64,000 nucleotides of DNA from CAVZTA01 sp963778025 (GTDB taxonomy: Bacteria; Chloroflexota; Limnocylindria; Limnocylindrales; CSP1-4), in contig CAVZTA010000002.1 in assembly GCA_963778025.1 (NCBI GenBank), forward strand, positions 1 to 64,000, written 5' to 3'. The notes below the pieces were generated by a model. The model searched no databases, had not been told where the DNA came from, and saw only the letters and a program-made list of their open reading frames with translations. How positions within the stretch are numbered: the first letter of the stretch is position 1; each line of letters starts with the position of its first letter. Made by a program: the position numbers and the translations under genes. Positions 34,172 through 44,034 of this stretch are shown one piece after another.

Positions 34172-34399
34172 ATGGACGGCACGACCGCGATCCCGAGCCA
34201 GGAGGCGCGCACCGCGTCGCCGGCGGCGCACGGGAGCAAGGGCTGTCTCGTCGAAGGCTGCCCGTGCAAGGACGCCCGGATCGTCTCCACCCGCCGCGCC
34301 CGGTTCTTCGCCCGTCTCGCCGTCGAGCGTGGCGAGACCGCGCAGCGGATCGTCGTCCCGGAGCCGGACTGGCAGCTGCCGGCGGCACCGCTCAGCTGA
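34172..34399 (+). CDS. Small Cys-containing protein, unknown
   Basis: 75 residues from the ATG at 34172, chosen because AAAGGAAC stands 8-14 nt upstream; an in-frame ATG at 34151 adds MTKGTTA. The central part is GSKGCLVEGCPCKDARIVST with three close cysteines, then RRARFFARLAVERGETAQRI. The Cys trio could bind a metal. A 7-codon leader ORF (MQPTSSR, 34128-34151) precedes it, ending TGATGA. No family recognised. Confidence 0.55.
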   Translation: MDGTTAIPSQEARTASPAAHGSKGCLVEGCPCKDARIVSTRRARFFARLAVERGETAQRIVVPEPDWQLPAAPLS

Positions 34400-34588
34400 G
34401 GCGCCGTGGACCGGCCTACGTCATGCGCATGAGGCGGACGTGGGACCAACGTCCCGGCGCGGATGCGCTGCGTGCGGATGGGCCCGAAGGACGCACCGGC
34501 CTAGGCTGACCGCAGCACTCATCCATCCGCGTCACTCGGTCGAATCATCATCGAACCCGACTCCAGGAGCCCACAGGGAACCGATCCG

Positions 34589-34669
34589 ATGGACCCGCTG
34601 ACGATCCTGCTGATCAGCCTCGCGACGCTCGTCGCGGCGAACCTCGCCGCGTCGCGCCAGAAGGCCTGA
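34589..34669 (+). CDS. 26-residue putative membrane miniprotein
   Basis: Reads MDPLTILLISLATLVAANLA then ASRQKA. It is one hydrophobic helix with a short positively charged C-terminus. AGGGAA lies 9 nt upstream of the ATG at a normal spacing, and a large hairpin follows 70 bp after the stop. It is below the length normally called. Without homologues it remains a guess. Confidence 0.4.
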   Translation: MDPLTILLISLATLVAANLAASRQKA

Positions 34670-34738
34670 CCCACCACCCGACGCCTCCCACGCCTGTCCG
34701 GCGACGAGTCTCCTCCCTCGATCGCCGTTCGCCGCACC

Positions 34739-34776
34739 GACGACGCCGTCCGGTTTCGCCACCGGGCGGCGTCGTC
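34739..34776 (+). terminator. Hairpin before guaA
   Basis: GACGACGCCGTCCGG (34739-34753) pairs with CCGGGCGGCGTCGTC (34762-34776), 15 bp with one G-U pair and an 8-nt loop. It separates the small genes from the guaA promoter (TAGACT at about 34817). Confidence 0.65.
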
Positions 34777-34857
34777 ACGTCCGGCGCCTGGCGGTCCGGG
34801 GAGGGACCGTGCCGCGTAGACTTCGCGACGGGGCGAAGCGGGTGCTGGAGGGAGGCA

Positions 34858-36618
34858 TTGGCGGACACCGAGGACCAGCAGGAGGCGCTCCGGTCGGAGC
34901 GCGGCAAGACCGTCCACGGCGAGCCGGCGGATGCCGGGCATCGGGTCCTCGCCCCTGACGACGCGGAGGTCGAGGCGTACCTCGAGGTCGCGCTCGACGC
35001 GCCGGCACCAGAACGTTCCCCCGACGACCACCCCGCCGCCGAGGCGGCCGGCAGCGTCGCCGTCCTCGACTTCGGCAGCCAGTTCGCCCAGCTCATCGCC
35101 CGGCGGGTGCGCGAGCTGAACGTCTACTCCGAGTTGCTGCCCTTCGACACGACCCTCGAGGAGCTGGAGCGCCGCGGCACGAAGGCGGTGATCCTGTCCG
35201 GCGGCCCGAACTCGGTCTACGACGACGGCGCGCCCAAGCCCGACCCGTCGATCTGGCGTGGCCGGCTACCGGTCCTCGGCATCTGCTACGGCGCCCAGCT
35301 CATGGCTCACGACCTGGGCGGCGACGTGCTTCCGACGAGCAAGCGTGAGTACGGACCGGCGACCGTCACGATCACCGAGGACGACGGCCTGTTCTCGGGC
35401 ATCGACCGCGAGCAGCCGGTCTGGATGAGCCACGGCGATTCGATCACCCGGTTGCCGGAGGGCTTCCACTCAACCGCCCAGACCGACTCCACGCCGTTCG
35501 CCGGCCTCGCCGCCCCGGAGCGGAACCTGTACGGCATCCAGTTCCACCCGGAGGTCGTCCACACGCCGCGCGGTCGCGTCGTGCTCCGCAACTTCGTCCT
35601 GGGCGTCGCTGGCCTGCGGGCCGACTGGACGAGCGCGAACTTCATCGAGACCACGGTCAACGAGATCCGCGAACGGGTCGACCGGCACGCACGGGAGACC
35701 GGTTCGGACGGCAAGGTCATCTGCGCGTTGTCGGGCGGCGTCGACTCCTCCGTCGCCGCGGCGCTCGTCCATCGGGCGGTCGGTGACCGCCTGACGTGCA
35801 TCTACGTCGACCATGGGCTGATGCGCAAGCAGGAGTCCGCGCTGCTGCGCGCGACGTTCGAGCAGAACCTGGGCATGAACCTCGTGATGGTCGACGCGCA
35901 GGACCGCTTCGTCGCCCGCCTCGCCGGGGTCGAGGACCCCGAGGAGAAGCGCCGCATCATCGGCGACGAGTTCATCCGGGTGTTCGAGGAGGAGGCCGCC
36001 AAGATCAAGAGCGAGGCCGGCGGCATCGACTTCCTGACCCAGGGGACGCTCTACCCCGACGTCATCGAGAGCGCCACGCCCGAGACGAAGGCCGCCCAGA
36101 AGATCAAGACCCATCACAACGTGGGCGGGCTGCCCGCGGACCTGCGCTTCCAGCTCATCGAGCCGTTGCGCTACCTGTTCAAGGACGAGGTCCGGGCGGT
36201 CGGGCTGGAGCTGGGGCTGCCGGAGGCGATGGTCCATCGCCAGCCGTTCCCGGGTCCGGGGCTCGCGATCCGGATCATCGGCGAGGTCACCCGGGAGCGG
36301 CTCGACACGCTGCGCGAGGCGGACTGGATCGTCATCGACGAGATCAAGGGCGCCGGGCTGTACCGCACGCTGTGGCAGTCGTTCGCGATCCTCACGCCGG
36401 TGCGGTCCGTGGGCGTGATGGGCGACGGTCGGACGTACGCGAACGTCGTCGCGATCCGCGCGGTCACCTCCGAGGACGGCATGACGGCGGACTGGGCGAA
36501 GCTGCCGTACGAGGTCCTCGGGAGGATCTCGAGCCGGATCGTCAACGAGGTGCCGGGCGTCAATCGGGTCGTGTACGACATCTCGTCCAAGCCGCCGGCG
36601 ACGATCGAGTGGGAGTGA
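34858..36618 (+). CDS. guaA: GMP synthase (glutamine-hydrolysing) with N-terminal extension
   Basis: 586 residues from a TTG, against about 510-525 usual. Converts XMP to GMP. The amidotransferase half starts SVAVLDFGSQFAQLIARRVR; the nucleophile Cys is in LPVLGICYGAQLMAHDL (residue 143) and the His/Glu pair in GIQFHPEVVHTPRG. The ATP-pyrophosphatase loop is ALSGGVDSSVAAALVHRA, and the dimerisation domain ends NRVVYDISSKPPATIEWE. The first 60 residues (ADTEDQQEALRSERGKTVHG and on) are acidic and unlike the family. No ATG or GTG start lies nearer the core, and GGAGGGAGG sits just before the TTG, so the extension appears to be translated. Leadered mRNA from TAGACT. Confidence 0.95.
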   Translation: MADTEDQQEALRSERGKTVHGEPADAGHRVLAPDDAEVEAYLEVALDAPAPERSPDDHPAAEAAGSVAVLDFGSQFAQLIARRVRELNVYSELLPFDTTLEELERRGTKAVILSGGPNSVYDDGAPKPDPSIWRGRLPVLGICYGAQLMAHDLGGDVLPTSKREYGPATVTITEDDGLFSGIDREQPVWMSHGDSITRLPEGFHSTAQTDSTPFAGLAAPERNLYGIQFHPEVVHTPRGRVVLRNFVLGVAGLRADWTSANFIETTVNEIRERVDRHARETGSDGKVICALSGGVDSSVAAALVHRAVGDRLTCIYVDHGLMRKQESALLRATFEQNLGMNLVMVDAQDRFVARLAGVEDPEEKRRIIGDEFIRVFEEEAAKIKSEAGGIDFLTQGTLYPDVIESATPETKAAQKIKTHHNVGGLPADLRFQLIEPLRYLFKDEVRAVGLELGLPEAMVHRQPFPGPGLAIRIIGEVTRERLDTLREADWIVIDEIKGAGLYRTLWQSFAILTPVRSVGVMGDGRTYANVVAIRAVTSEDGMTADWAKLPYEVLGRISSRIVNEVPGVNRVVYDISSKPPATIEWE

Positions 36619-36623
36619 CGCCC

Positions 36624-37217
36624 ATGCGCCACCCCGCGCCCGTCCTCGTGGGGCTCACGCTGGCGCTCGGCGCCTGCAGCGGTGGGGGTGCGTCATCGGC
36701 GTCCCCGGCGCCCACCGGGGCCGCATCGCCCTCGGTCGCCGGCAGTGGACCGGCGGGTCCCACGGGCGGGCCGGTCGCCGCAGGCGACGACCTGTGCGGC
36801 CTCCTCGGCCCGGGCGACTTCAGCGCCGTGGGCGTGCCGGGGACCAGCGGCCCCACCGAGAACGACCAGGACCCGAGCAACGTGTCTTGCGTGTACGCGG
36901 GCACGTCGGGCGCGACCGGCGGCGTGGAGTTCGACGCGTCCCTTGCCGCGAACGCCGGCGATGCCCAGGCGACGTACCAGACGGTCATCGGCGAGGTCGG
37001 CGGCGACCCGGAGGCCGGCAAGGCGGCGGGTGCCGCGGCGTTCCCTGACGCCGACGACGCGACCATCGTCACCGACGCGGATGGCGGCGGGGCGGTCATC
37101 GTCATCCGGCAGGGTCCGCTCGTGTTCGACATCGGCATCCCGGCGTCGGATCAGGCGACCGCGAAGCTGACCGCGTTGGCGGCCCTCGTCCTCGAGCGCG
37201 CCAGCGGCCTGACGTGA
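36624..37217 (+). CDS. Putative lipoprotein
   Basis: 197 residues. The signal peptide MRHPAPVLVGLTLALGACSG carries a lipobox (LGAC), so the mature protein should be lipid-anchored outside. A Ser/Pro/Ala/Gly linker leads to a domain with DLCGLLGPGDFSAVGVPGTS, VSCVYAGTSGATGGVEF and VIRQGPLVFDIGIPA; the two Cys could form a disulfide. The shape is like DUF3558-type lipoproteins of actinomycetes, but I cannot confirm it. The ATG is 5 bp after the guaA stop, so it may be co-transcribed. Confidence 0.75.
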   Translation: MRHPAPVLVGLTLALGACSGGGASSASPAPTGAASPSVAGSGPAGPTGGPVAAGDDLCGLLGPGDFSAVGVPGTSGPTENDQDPSNVSCVYAGTSGATGGVEFDASLAANAGDAQATYQTVIGEVGGDPEAGKAAGAAAFPDADDATIVTDADGGGAVIVIRQGPLVFDIGIPASDQATAKLTALAALVLERASGLT

Positions 37218-37265
37218 GGTCCGAACCCCTGACTTTCGGGCGAGCGACGGCCTTCGCGGGTCGCG

Positions 37266-37271
37266 TAGAGT
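37266..37271 (+). promoter_or_regulatory. -10 box (TAGAGT), leaderless start at 37278
   Basis: TAGAGT ends 6 nt before the ATG at 37278. Confidence 0.5.
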
Positions 37272-37277
37272 GCCGCC

Positions 37278-37850
37278 ATGGCTGACGACGCCACCCTGAC
37301 CGTGTCCCGCTGTCCATGGTGCTCCGCGCCGCTGCCGGCATCGACGCTCGCGACCTGTCCGTCGTGCGGCGCCACGCTCCACGGCGACGGCGAGGCACAG
37401 CTCCCGGGCGTGACGACCCTCGACACCGACGCGATCCTGCGCGCCAAGAGCGCCGTCAGCCGTCCGCGCAACCGGTTCCTGTCGTTCATCACGGGTGAGG
37501 TCGATGACGGCGGGACGATGCGGGCCGATCCGGACTCGATCGCCCCGCCCAGCGACGCCGTGCTGCGCGAGATGCGTCGCCTGGAGCTCGCCGCCGAGGT
37601 CGCGAACCTCGAGGCGGAAGTGCAGGCGATGGCCACCGAAGCCGAGGTCGAAGCGCGTGAGGCTGGCCTCGTCCCGGCCGACGAGGCGATCGTCGTCCCG
37701 TCGCTGAGCGACGTGCTCGGCCAGCTGCCGGCCACGGAGACACCCGAGCCGGCGGAGGTCGACGGTCGCGAGAGCGGCGTCGCCGCGGCCGAGTCGACCG
37801 CGAAGGCCGAGGTCGCCGACATCGTCGATGGCGAGGTCCGCCCGGCCTGA
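37278..37850 (+). CDS. Zinc-ribbon protein, unknown function
   Basis: 190 residues. The N-terminus holds two CxxC pairs (RCPWCSAPLPASTLATCPSC), a zinc ribbon. Then comes TLDTDAILRAKSAVSRPRNR and a predicted coiled coil (LREMRRLELAAEVANLEAEV), with an acidic Ala/Glu tail. No membrane helix. It begins a run of short genes, several with zinc ribbons, that leads into the UPF0182 gene. Function not known. Confidence 0.75.
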   Translation: MADDATLTVSRCPWCSAPLPASTLATCPSCGATLHGDGEAQLPGVTTLDTDAILRAKSAVSRPRNRFLSFITGEVDDGGTMRADPDSIAPPSDAVLREMRRLELAAEVANLEAEVQAMATEAEVEAREAGLVPADEAIVVPSLSDVLGQLPATETPEPAEVDGRESGVAAAESTAKAEVADIVDGEVRPA

Positions 37851-37865
37851 CACGGCGCCGCCGGG

Positions 37866-37871
37866 TACGCT
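37866..37871 (+). promoter_or_regulatory. -10 box (TACGCT), leaderless start at 37880
   Basis: TACGCT ends 8 nt before the ATG at 37880. Confidence 0.45.
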
Positions 37872-37879
37872 CCCGGCGC

Positions 37880-38338
37880 ATGCCCGACCGTCTCCCACCG
37901 CCCGGTCCGTCGTTCCTGCGCGCCCACGAGCTGCACGTCGGCGACCGCACGCTCCACGCGGGCATGAGTCAGCCCACCGCGGGCCCCGACGACTGGTGGC
38001 TGGGCATCCTGTGGGTCACCGACGCCCAGGGGGTCGTGAGCTTCACCGAGGTCGCCCCGGTCGGTGGCCCGCCGCCCGACCCCCCGCTCGCCCGCCTGGG
38101 ACCCGCGATGGCGGGCGCGCTCTCCGGCCTCATCCGCGAGGAGGCCGGGCGTCTCGCGATCCGCCTCACGCCCGTCGTCCCGCCCGACGACCCGGCCCGT
38201 CCGTGGCGCTGCCCGCTGGCGGTCCGCGCGGCGCTCGGGTTCGAGCCGGCACGCGCTGCCGCGATGGGCCGCAACGAGCTGGCCGACCAGGTGCTCAGCG
38301 CGTTCCGCCGCTCCGTGGAAGGCCTCGCGAGGCCGTGA
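37880..38338 (+). CDS. Hypothetical protein
   Basis: 152 residues, Pro-rich and without signal or membrane helix. Visible features are DDWWLGILWVTDAQGVVSFT, GPAMAGALSGLIREEAGRLA, PWRCPLAVRAALGFEPARAA and a helical C-terminus. I do not recognise it. Codon use matches the neighbours and the -10 box fits, so I take it as real. Confidence 0.65.
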   Translation: MPDRLPPPGPSFLRAHELHVGDRTLHAGMSQPTAGPDDWWLGILWVTDAQGVVSFTEVAPVGGPPPDPPLARLGPAMAGALSGLIREEAGRLAIRLTPVVPPDDPARPWRCPLAVRAALGFEPARAAAMGRNELADQVLSAFRRSVEGLARP

Positions 38339-38374
38339 CCGGCGCTGCCGGAGGGGCGTTCGGCCATTCCCGCG

Positions 38375-38380
38375 TAGAGT
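38375..38380 (+). promoter_or_regulatory. -10 box (TAGAGT), leaderless UPF0182 mRNA
   Basis: TAGAGT ends 7 nt before the ATG at 38388. Confidence 0.5.
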
Positions 38381-38387
38381 CCGCGTG

Positions 38388-41300
38388 ATGGGCGACGCGT
38401 TCGATGAGTTCATGCGGGAGCTCGAGCGCCGGCGACGGCAGGCGATGGGCGAGGACCCGGACGCGGATCCCGATCCCGATCCCGACGAGCCCGCGGGCCG
38501 GCGAGGGCCGATCCCGCTCGACGACCAGCCGCGCGCCGGACGTGTCGCAAGGGACGATCGCGGCGCCGGTCGCTCGGGCGGCGGGCCGGGTGCTCCGGGC
38601 GGCTCCGGCGGGGGAAGTGGCGGTGCCGGGGACGCCGGGGCCGCTGGTCGGCGGGCGTGGCCCGAGTCCCCGACAGCCCGGCGTTCGCGGCTTCATGCGG
38701 CGCTACGCGATCGCGATCATCGGCGTGGCCGTCCTCGTCGTCCTGTTCCTGGCGGGCACGTTCCTCGACCTGTGGACCGACGCGATCTGGTATCGCAGCG
38801 TCGGGTTCGACGGCGTGTTCTTCGCCCGGCTCGGCGCGCAGCTCCAGCTGTTCCTCGTCGGGCTGGTCGTCGCGGGCGTGTTCCTCCTGGGCAACCTCTG
38901 GCTCGCCCGTCGCCTGATCCCCAGGATGACCGTCGGTCCGGGTCCGCTGCGGGGCTGGGCGGAACGCCTCGCCGATGCCACGGCCCAGGGCGCTTCGGTC
39001 GGTCGGGGCGCGCGAGGCGCGTGGTCGCGACGACCGAGCGGGCCCGATCTTCGTCTTCGATGGCGGCGACATCCCGGACTTCACGCCGCTGGCCGGCTGG
39101 GTGCTCACCGGGTTCGCGATCCTGGTCACGCTCGGCATCGCGATCGCGCTCGCCGCGGACTGGGAGCAGGTCCTGCTGTGGCAGCACCGGGTGCCGTTCT
39201 CCCCGACCGCCTCCGTCACCGATCCGATCTTCGGTCGCGACATCTCGTTCTTCCTGTTCGAGCTGCCGTTCTGGCGGACCCTGCAGACCATCGCCAACGG
39301 GCTGCTGTTCACGGCGCTCGTGCTCGCCGGCGGCCGCTACGCCGTCGCCGCGTCGCGGGGTGGCGGGGTGTTCACGGTCCCCGTCCGGCTCCACCTGGGC
39401 ATCCTCGCCGCCCTGTTCATCGCGACCATCGCGGTCGGCTTCCAGCTCGACAAGCTGGAGCTGGCGCACGGATCGAACGGGACGGTCGCGGGTGTGTCCT
39501 ACACCGACGCCCACGCCCGGTTCTTCGCCAACGACCTGCTGACGATCATCAGCGCCATCCTCGCGGTCGCGATCCTGGTCCTCGCGCTCAGTCGCCGGGG
39601 ATGGCGGGCGTTCGGGATCGGTGTGGGCGCATGGGTCGTCGCGCTCGTCCTGGTCGGCGGGCTGCTTCCCGAGATCGTCCAGCGATTCGTGGTCGCGCCC
39701 AACGAGCTCGTCCAGGAGCGCCCCTACATCGCCAACAACATGAACATGACCCGCCTCGCGTTCGGGATCGACCAGTGGGAGGACGGGGGTCTGTTCCGCG
39801 GCGACGCGCCGCTGACCGCGGAAGCGATCGCCGAAGAGGAGGACACGTTCCGCAACGCGCGACTGTGGGACTACCGGCCGCTGCAGTCCACGCTCGGCCA
39901 GCTCCAGGCCGTGCGTCAGTACTACACGTTCCACGACGTCGACACCGACCGCTACGTCGTGGACGACGTGCAGCGCCAGGTGATGCTCGCCGGCCGCGAG
40001 CTGAACCTGGACACGCTCACCGGCGCCAGCTGGGTCAACGAGCGCGTGTCGTACACGCACGGCATCGGCCTCGCGATGGTCCCGGTGAACGAGGTCACGC
40101 GACCGGAGGGCCAGCCGCGCCTGTGGGTCCGCGACCTGCCGCCCGGTCGCGACCGCGGACGTACCGACGATCACCGAGCCGCGCATCTACTTCGGCGAGC
40201 TCGACGACCACTACGTCGTCGTCGGCGCCCGCCAGCCCGAGTTCGATTACCCGCAGGACAGCGGCGGCGCCAGCCAGGACATCCCGAACCGCTGGACGGG
40301 CACGACCGGCATCAAGCTCGACGGGCTGACGCGCCTCCTGTTCGCCCTCCGGTTCCGCGATCTGGACCTGCTCATCACCGACCAGCTCCAGCCCGACAGC
40401 CAGCTGCTGCTCCACCGGACGCTCGATGACCGGCTCGGCCGGATCGCACCGTTCCTGCGCTACGACAAGGATCCGTACCTCGTCGTGACCGACGACGGGC
40501 GCCTGAAGTACATCCAGGACGCCTACACGACCAGCGCCGACTTCCCGCACGCCACCCCGTTCTTCCCGAGCGACCTGCCGGGCGGCACGGGCCTTGGCGG
40601 GAGCTCCTTCGACTACCTGCGCAACAGCGTCAAGGTCGTCATGGACGCCTACGACGGCACGATGACGTTCTACGTCGCGGACGACACGGACCCGCTCATC
40701 CGCGCCTGGGCGGGGGTCTTCCCGACGCTGTTCCGGCCGCTGAGCGAGCTGTCCGAGGACCTCCATGCGCACCTGCGCTCCCCGGAGGAGCGGTTCAACG
40801 TCCAGACGCGGGTCTTCGGCCGGTATCACCTCACCCCGGACGAGGCCGGCGTGTCGACGTTCTTCAACCGGACCGACATCTGGACGGTGCCGGCGGGGGG
40901 CGACGACGATCAGCGGCTGCCGAACGAGGCGTACTACGTGATCATGCGGATGCCCGGCGAGTCGGCCGCGGAGTTCCTGCTGCTCCAGCCGATGATCGCG
41001 GCGAGCCGGCCGAACATGATCGCGTGGGTCGCCGCCCGCAACGACGGCGCGGAGCTGGCCAAGGTCCGGGTGTACCGGTTCCCGGCGCAGACGACGGTGT
41101 TCGGGCCGCAGCAGATCGAGGCGCGCATCGACCAGGACCCGGTGATCAGCGCCCAGATCTCGCTGTGGGACCAGGCCGGCAGCAAGGTCATCCGGGGCAA
41201 CCTGCTGGTCGTCCCCGTGCGCGACTCCCTCGATCTACCTCCAGCCGGTGTACCTGCAGTCGACGCAGTCGGCGTTCCCGGAGTTCGAGCGGATCGTCGT

Positions 41301-41661
41301 CGCCTCCCCGACCACGGTCGTCTGGGCGCCGTCGCTGGGCGAAGCGCTGGACCTGCTGCTGGTCCAGCAGGGGAGCGGCGGGCCGTCGCCGACACCCGGT
41401 CCGTCGCCCGCCCCTTCGGCCTCAGGTGGGCCGTCGCCATCGGTCGCGCCGACGCCGTCCGCGGTGCCGACACCGTCGGGCCCGCTGCCCAGCGGTCTGC
41501 CGACCGATATCCCGGGCCTCGTCAAGTACGCCAACGACCACTTCGACGCGGCCCAGACGGCGCTCCGCAACGGCGACCTCGCCACCTATGGCGCCGAGGT
41601 CGCCAAGGCCGAGGCGGCCATCCGCGCCCTGGCCGAGCTGACCGCCACGCCGGCGCCATGA
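38388..41661 (+). CDS. UPF0182 family integral membrane protein (four frame breaks)
   Basis: About 1090 residues after repair. A charged Asp/Pro/Gly-rich head (38.39-38.65 kb) leads to membrane helices such as YAIAIIGVAVLVVLFLAGTF, LFLVGLVVAGVFLLGNLWLA, LTGFAILVTLGIAIALAADW and IISAILAVAILVLALSRRG. The large outer domain is the most conserved: QRFVVAPNELVQERPYIANN, TRLAFGID, EPRIYFGE, FDYPQ and RLLFALRFRDLDLLI. The end is Pro/Ser-rich with a short helical tail. Family role is unknown. Frame breaks (each one extra base): 38.61-38.69 kb, 39.01-39.05 kb, about 40145 (PP then VATADVPTITE) and about 41232 (DSL then IYLQPVYLQ). Confidence 0.93.
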
Positions 41662-41692
41662 CGCGCGGGCCTGTGCGGTGCCACCGGCCCCG

Positions 41693-42692
41693 ATGACGCC
41701 CACGACGAGCGAGCCGGCCCAGCTGCCGGCGGCGCCCGCGGAACGTCCGCTCCGCTGGGGCACCGTCGTCTATGCGGCGATGGTCGTGACGTTCGTCCGA
41801 CCGACGCTGTGGTTCATCGCGCTGGCCGGGTTCCTGGCGCGCGGCGGACTCGCTGCTGCTGGCCGTGCCCATCCTGGTGCTGCCCACGCCGTCCGGGCTG
41901 GCCAACGTCCTGGGCGGCCCCGTCTCGTCACTCGTGTTCGGGGCGCCCGCGCCCGAGCTCATCGCCGTGATCGTCGGGTCGTCGCTCCTCGTGGTGTTCG
42001 CGCTCGTGGCGGGGACGTACATCGGGGCGTGGTCGGAGCGGCTGGTCGTCGGTGGGTCGCTGGACGTCGCCGCGGACGAGGGGCTGGTGCCCCTCGCCGC
42101 TGAGAACGCCCCGTTGCGCCGCGGCGCCGGCGCGGTCGCCGTGATCCGGCTGCTGGGGCTGATCCCGCTCGCGATCGCCTTGGTCGCCGCCGCTCAGCCG
42201 CTGTATCTCGCCGTGTACCAGGAGCTCATCCTCCCCGAGGAGCTCCGCACGCCCCTGCTGCTGCGGGTCCTGGCGGACATCCCGGGCGCCCTGCTGTGGC
42301 TGGCCGTGGCCTGGCTGCTGGGGGACGCGGCGGCGTCCCTGAGCGTGCGCCGGCTGCTGCTGGAAGGGCGGAGCATCGGGGCGGCGTGGGCGCTCGGCTG
42401 GCTGGGGCTGGTGCGGCGACCGTGGCGCGTGCTGGGCACCGCACTCGCCACGACCAGCGTGTTGCTGCTGCTGTTGCTGCCCGGGATCCTCGGCGCGGCC
42501 ACCGGCTGGGCGCGGCTCCGGGCGCTGCTCATCGAGGGGGACGATCCCCTGGCGATCGCGTTCGGCGTGCTGCTGTTCGTCGCGGTCTGGGTCGCGGGCC
42601 TCGTCCTGGTCGGCGCGGCGGCCGCGTTCCGGGGCGCGGCCTGGACGTTCGAGCTCGTCCGGCGCCCGGGACCGTCGTCCCCCCATCGCTAG
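41693..42692 (+). CDS. Integral membrane protein, unknown (one frame break)
   Basis: About 332 residues. Membrane segments include GTVVYAAMVVTFVRPTLWFI, DSLLLLAVPILVLPTPSGLA, LIAVIVGSSLLVVFALVAGT, LLGLIPLAIALVAAAQPLYL, LLRVLADIPGALLWLAVAWL, TTSVLLLLLLPGILGA and FGVLLFVAVWVAGLVLVGAA. The layout recalls DUF4013/YihY-like helix bundles but no family is certain. One extra G near 41846 breaks ARG from DSLLLLAVPI. It lies 31 bp after the UPF0182 stop. Confidence 0.75.
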
Positions 42693-42777
42693 CCCCATCG
42701 CGGGGGCTGCCGCGACCGCGAAGGTCTGCCACGCTCCAGTTCGGCGACCCACTCGGGTCGCGATCCGGAGTGATCGG

Positions 42778-43899
42778 TTGAGCGTCACCGCGAACGCGTG
42801 CCCCGCATGCAGCGCGCCCGTCCCCTACGGCCGCCTGTCGTGCCCTGCGTGCGGCGAGCTGCTGGCCGCCGTCGCCGGCCTGCCCCGTCGGACGGCCGTC
42901 CCCTCGACCGACTCCGCGCCGCCCGGCGACGTCGCCGCCGTCGGACCGGCGGCCGAGCCCGAGGCCGAGCCATCCGCCGCTCTCGATCCTGCGCCCATGG
43001 CACTCGCCGCGGCCGAGACCGCGGCGTCGCCCGAGGCCGGGTGGTCAGCGGCGGTCGAGCACGCCCCGACGGCGCCGCCCGCGGACCTGGTCGCGACCGA
43101 CCCTGACGACCACCCCGCCGCCCTCGCCGCCGCGGCTCCCGCGCCGTCGAGCATCGTCCTCGCGCGAGCCGATGCCGAGGACGACGATGTCCCGCTCCTC
43201 GACCCGGAACCCGAGGCCTACCCGGTTCGACCCGCGGCGTTCGTCGCGGCATCGACGGCACCCGCGACGCCGGCGGGTGCGATCGCCCCGCCGCCGGCCA
43301 GCCTCGACCTCGCGCCGGCCGTCGTGGCGTCGTTCGCGGGGGCCATGCCGATCACGCCGTCGGGCGTCCACACACCCGGGACGCCGTTCGCGGCCGCGGG
43401 TGCCCTGTCCACCGGCGGCGGATCCGCCTCCAGGCGGAGCCCATCCGTCCCGCTGCCGGCGCTTCGGATCGGGAAGCTCCCCGAGCAGCTCGTCGTCGCC
43501 GGAGCCGGCGTGGCCGCCGTCTCGTTCGCGCTCCCGTGGGGCAGCGCGATGATCGGCGCACCGTCGATCGGCCAGCCCTGGATCACGCTCGGGATCATGG
43601 GTAGCTGGCACGTCCTCGCGCTGCTCGCCGTCCTGGGCACCGCGGCGCTCGCGGTCCGTGGCACGCGGTTCGGCCCGTGGCTGCGGATCGGCGTCGTGCC
43701 GCTCCTCGTGTGTGGCGACCTGCTGGGTCTCGCCTGGCCCTATCTGACGACCTCGCTCGGGCGGGGTGTCGGCGTCTATGCCGTGCTCGTCGGGGCGATC
43801 GCGATGGGCGTCGGGGCCGTCCTCGCGCTGCGCGCCGCCACGCATCCGATCGCGATCCGTCCCTCGGAGCGCAACGCGGCGCCCGCCCCGACCGTCTGA
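42778..43899 (+). CDS. Zinc-ribbon membrane protein with long Ala/Pro-rich linker
   Basis: 373 residues from a TTG. N-terminal zinc ribbon (ACPACSAPVPYGRLSCPACG), about 220 residues of Ala/Pro/Asp/Glu linker, then four hydrophobic helices: LVVAGAGVAAVSFALPWGSA, WHVLALLAVLGTAALAVRGT, IGVVPLLVCGDLLGLAWPYL and GVYAVLVGAIAMGVGAVLAL. The family is not known to me; zinc-ribbon plus C-terminal helix proteins are common in high-GC Gram-positives and Chloroflexota. It shares the ribbon with the genes at 37278 and 44035. Confidence 0.7.
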   Translation: MSVTANACPACSAPVPYGRLSCPACGELLAAVAGLPRRTAVPSTDSAPPGDVAAVGPAAEPEAEPSAALDPAPMALAAAETAASPEAGWSAAVEHAPTAPPADLVATDPDDHPAALAAAAPAPSSIVLARADAEDDDVPLLDPEPEAYPVRPAAFVAASTAPATPAGAIAPPPASLDLAPAVVASFAGAMPITPSGVHTPGTPFAAAGALSTGGGSASRRSPSVPLPALRIGKLPEQLVVAGAGVAAVSFALPWGSAMIGAPSIGQPWITLGIMGSWHVLALLAVLGTAALAVRGTRFGPWLRIGVVPLLVCGDLLGLAWPYLTTSLGRGVGVYAVLVGAIAMGVGAVLALRAATHPIAIRPSERNAAPAPTV

Positions 43900-44034
43900 A
43901 CCCCGGCCCGCTGTCGCGCGGCCCTCACCCCGGCCCCCGAGCCAGGCCCTGCCTCCCCGAAGGTGCCTGTTACACTCCGCCGCGTCGTCGCCGGTCGGCA
44001 CCCCCGGTGACCGCCTGAGGTCGCACCCCCCTCG

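Noticed and set aside
38388..41661. Programmed ribosomal frameshifting in UPF0182
   Set aside because: Four separate shifts at unlike sequences in one gene, and similar breaks in tmk and others, make sequence error far more likely.
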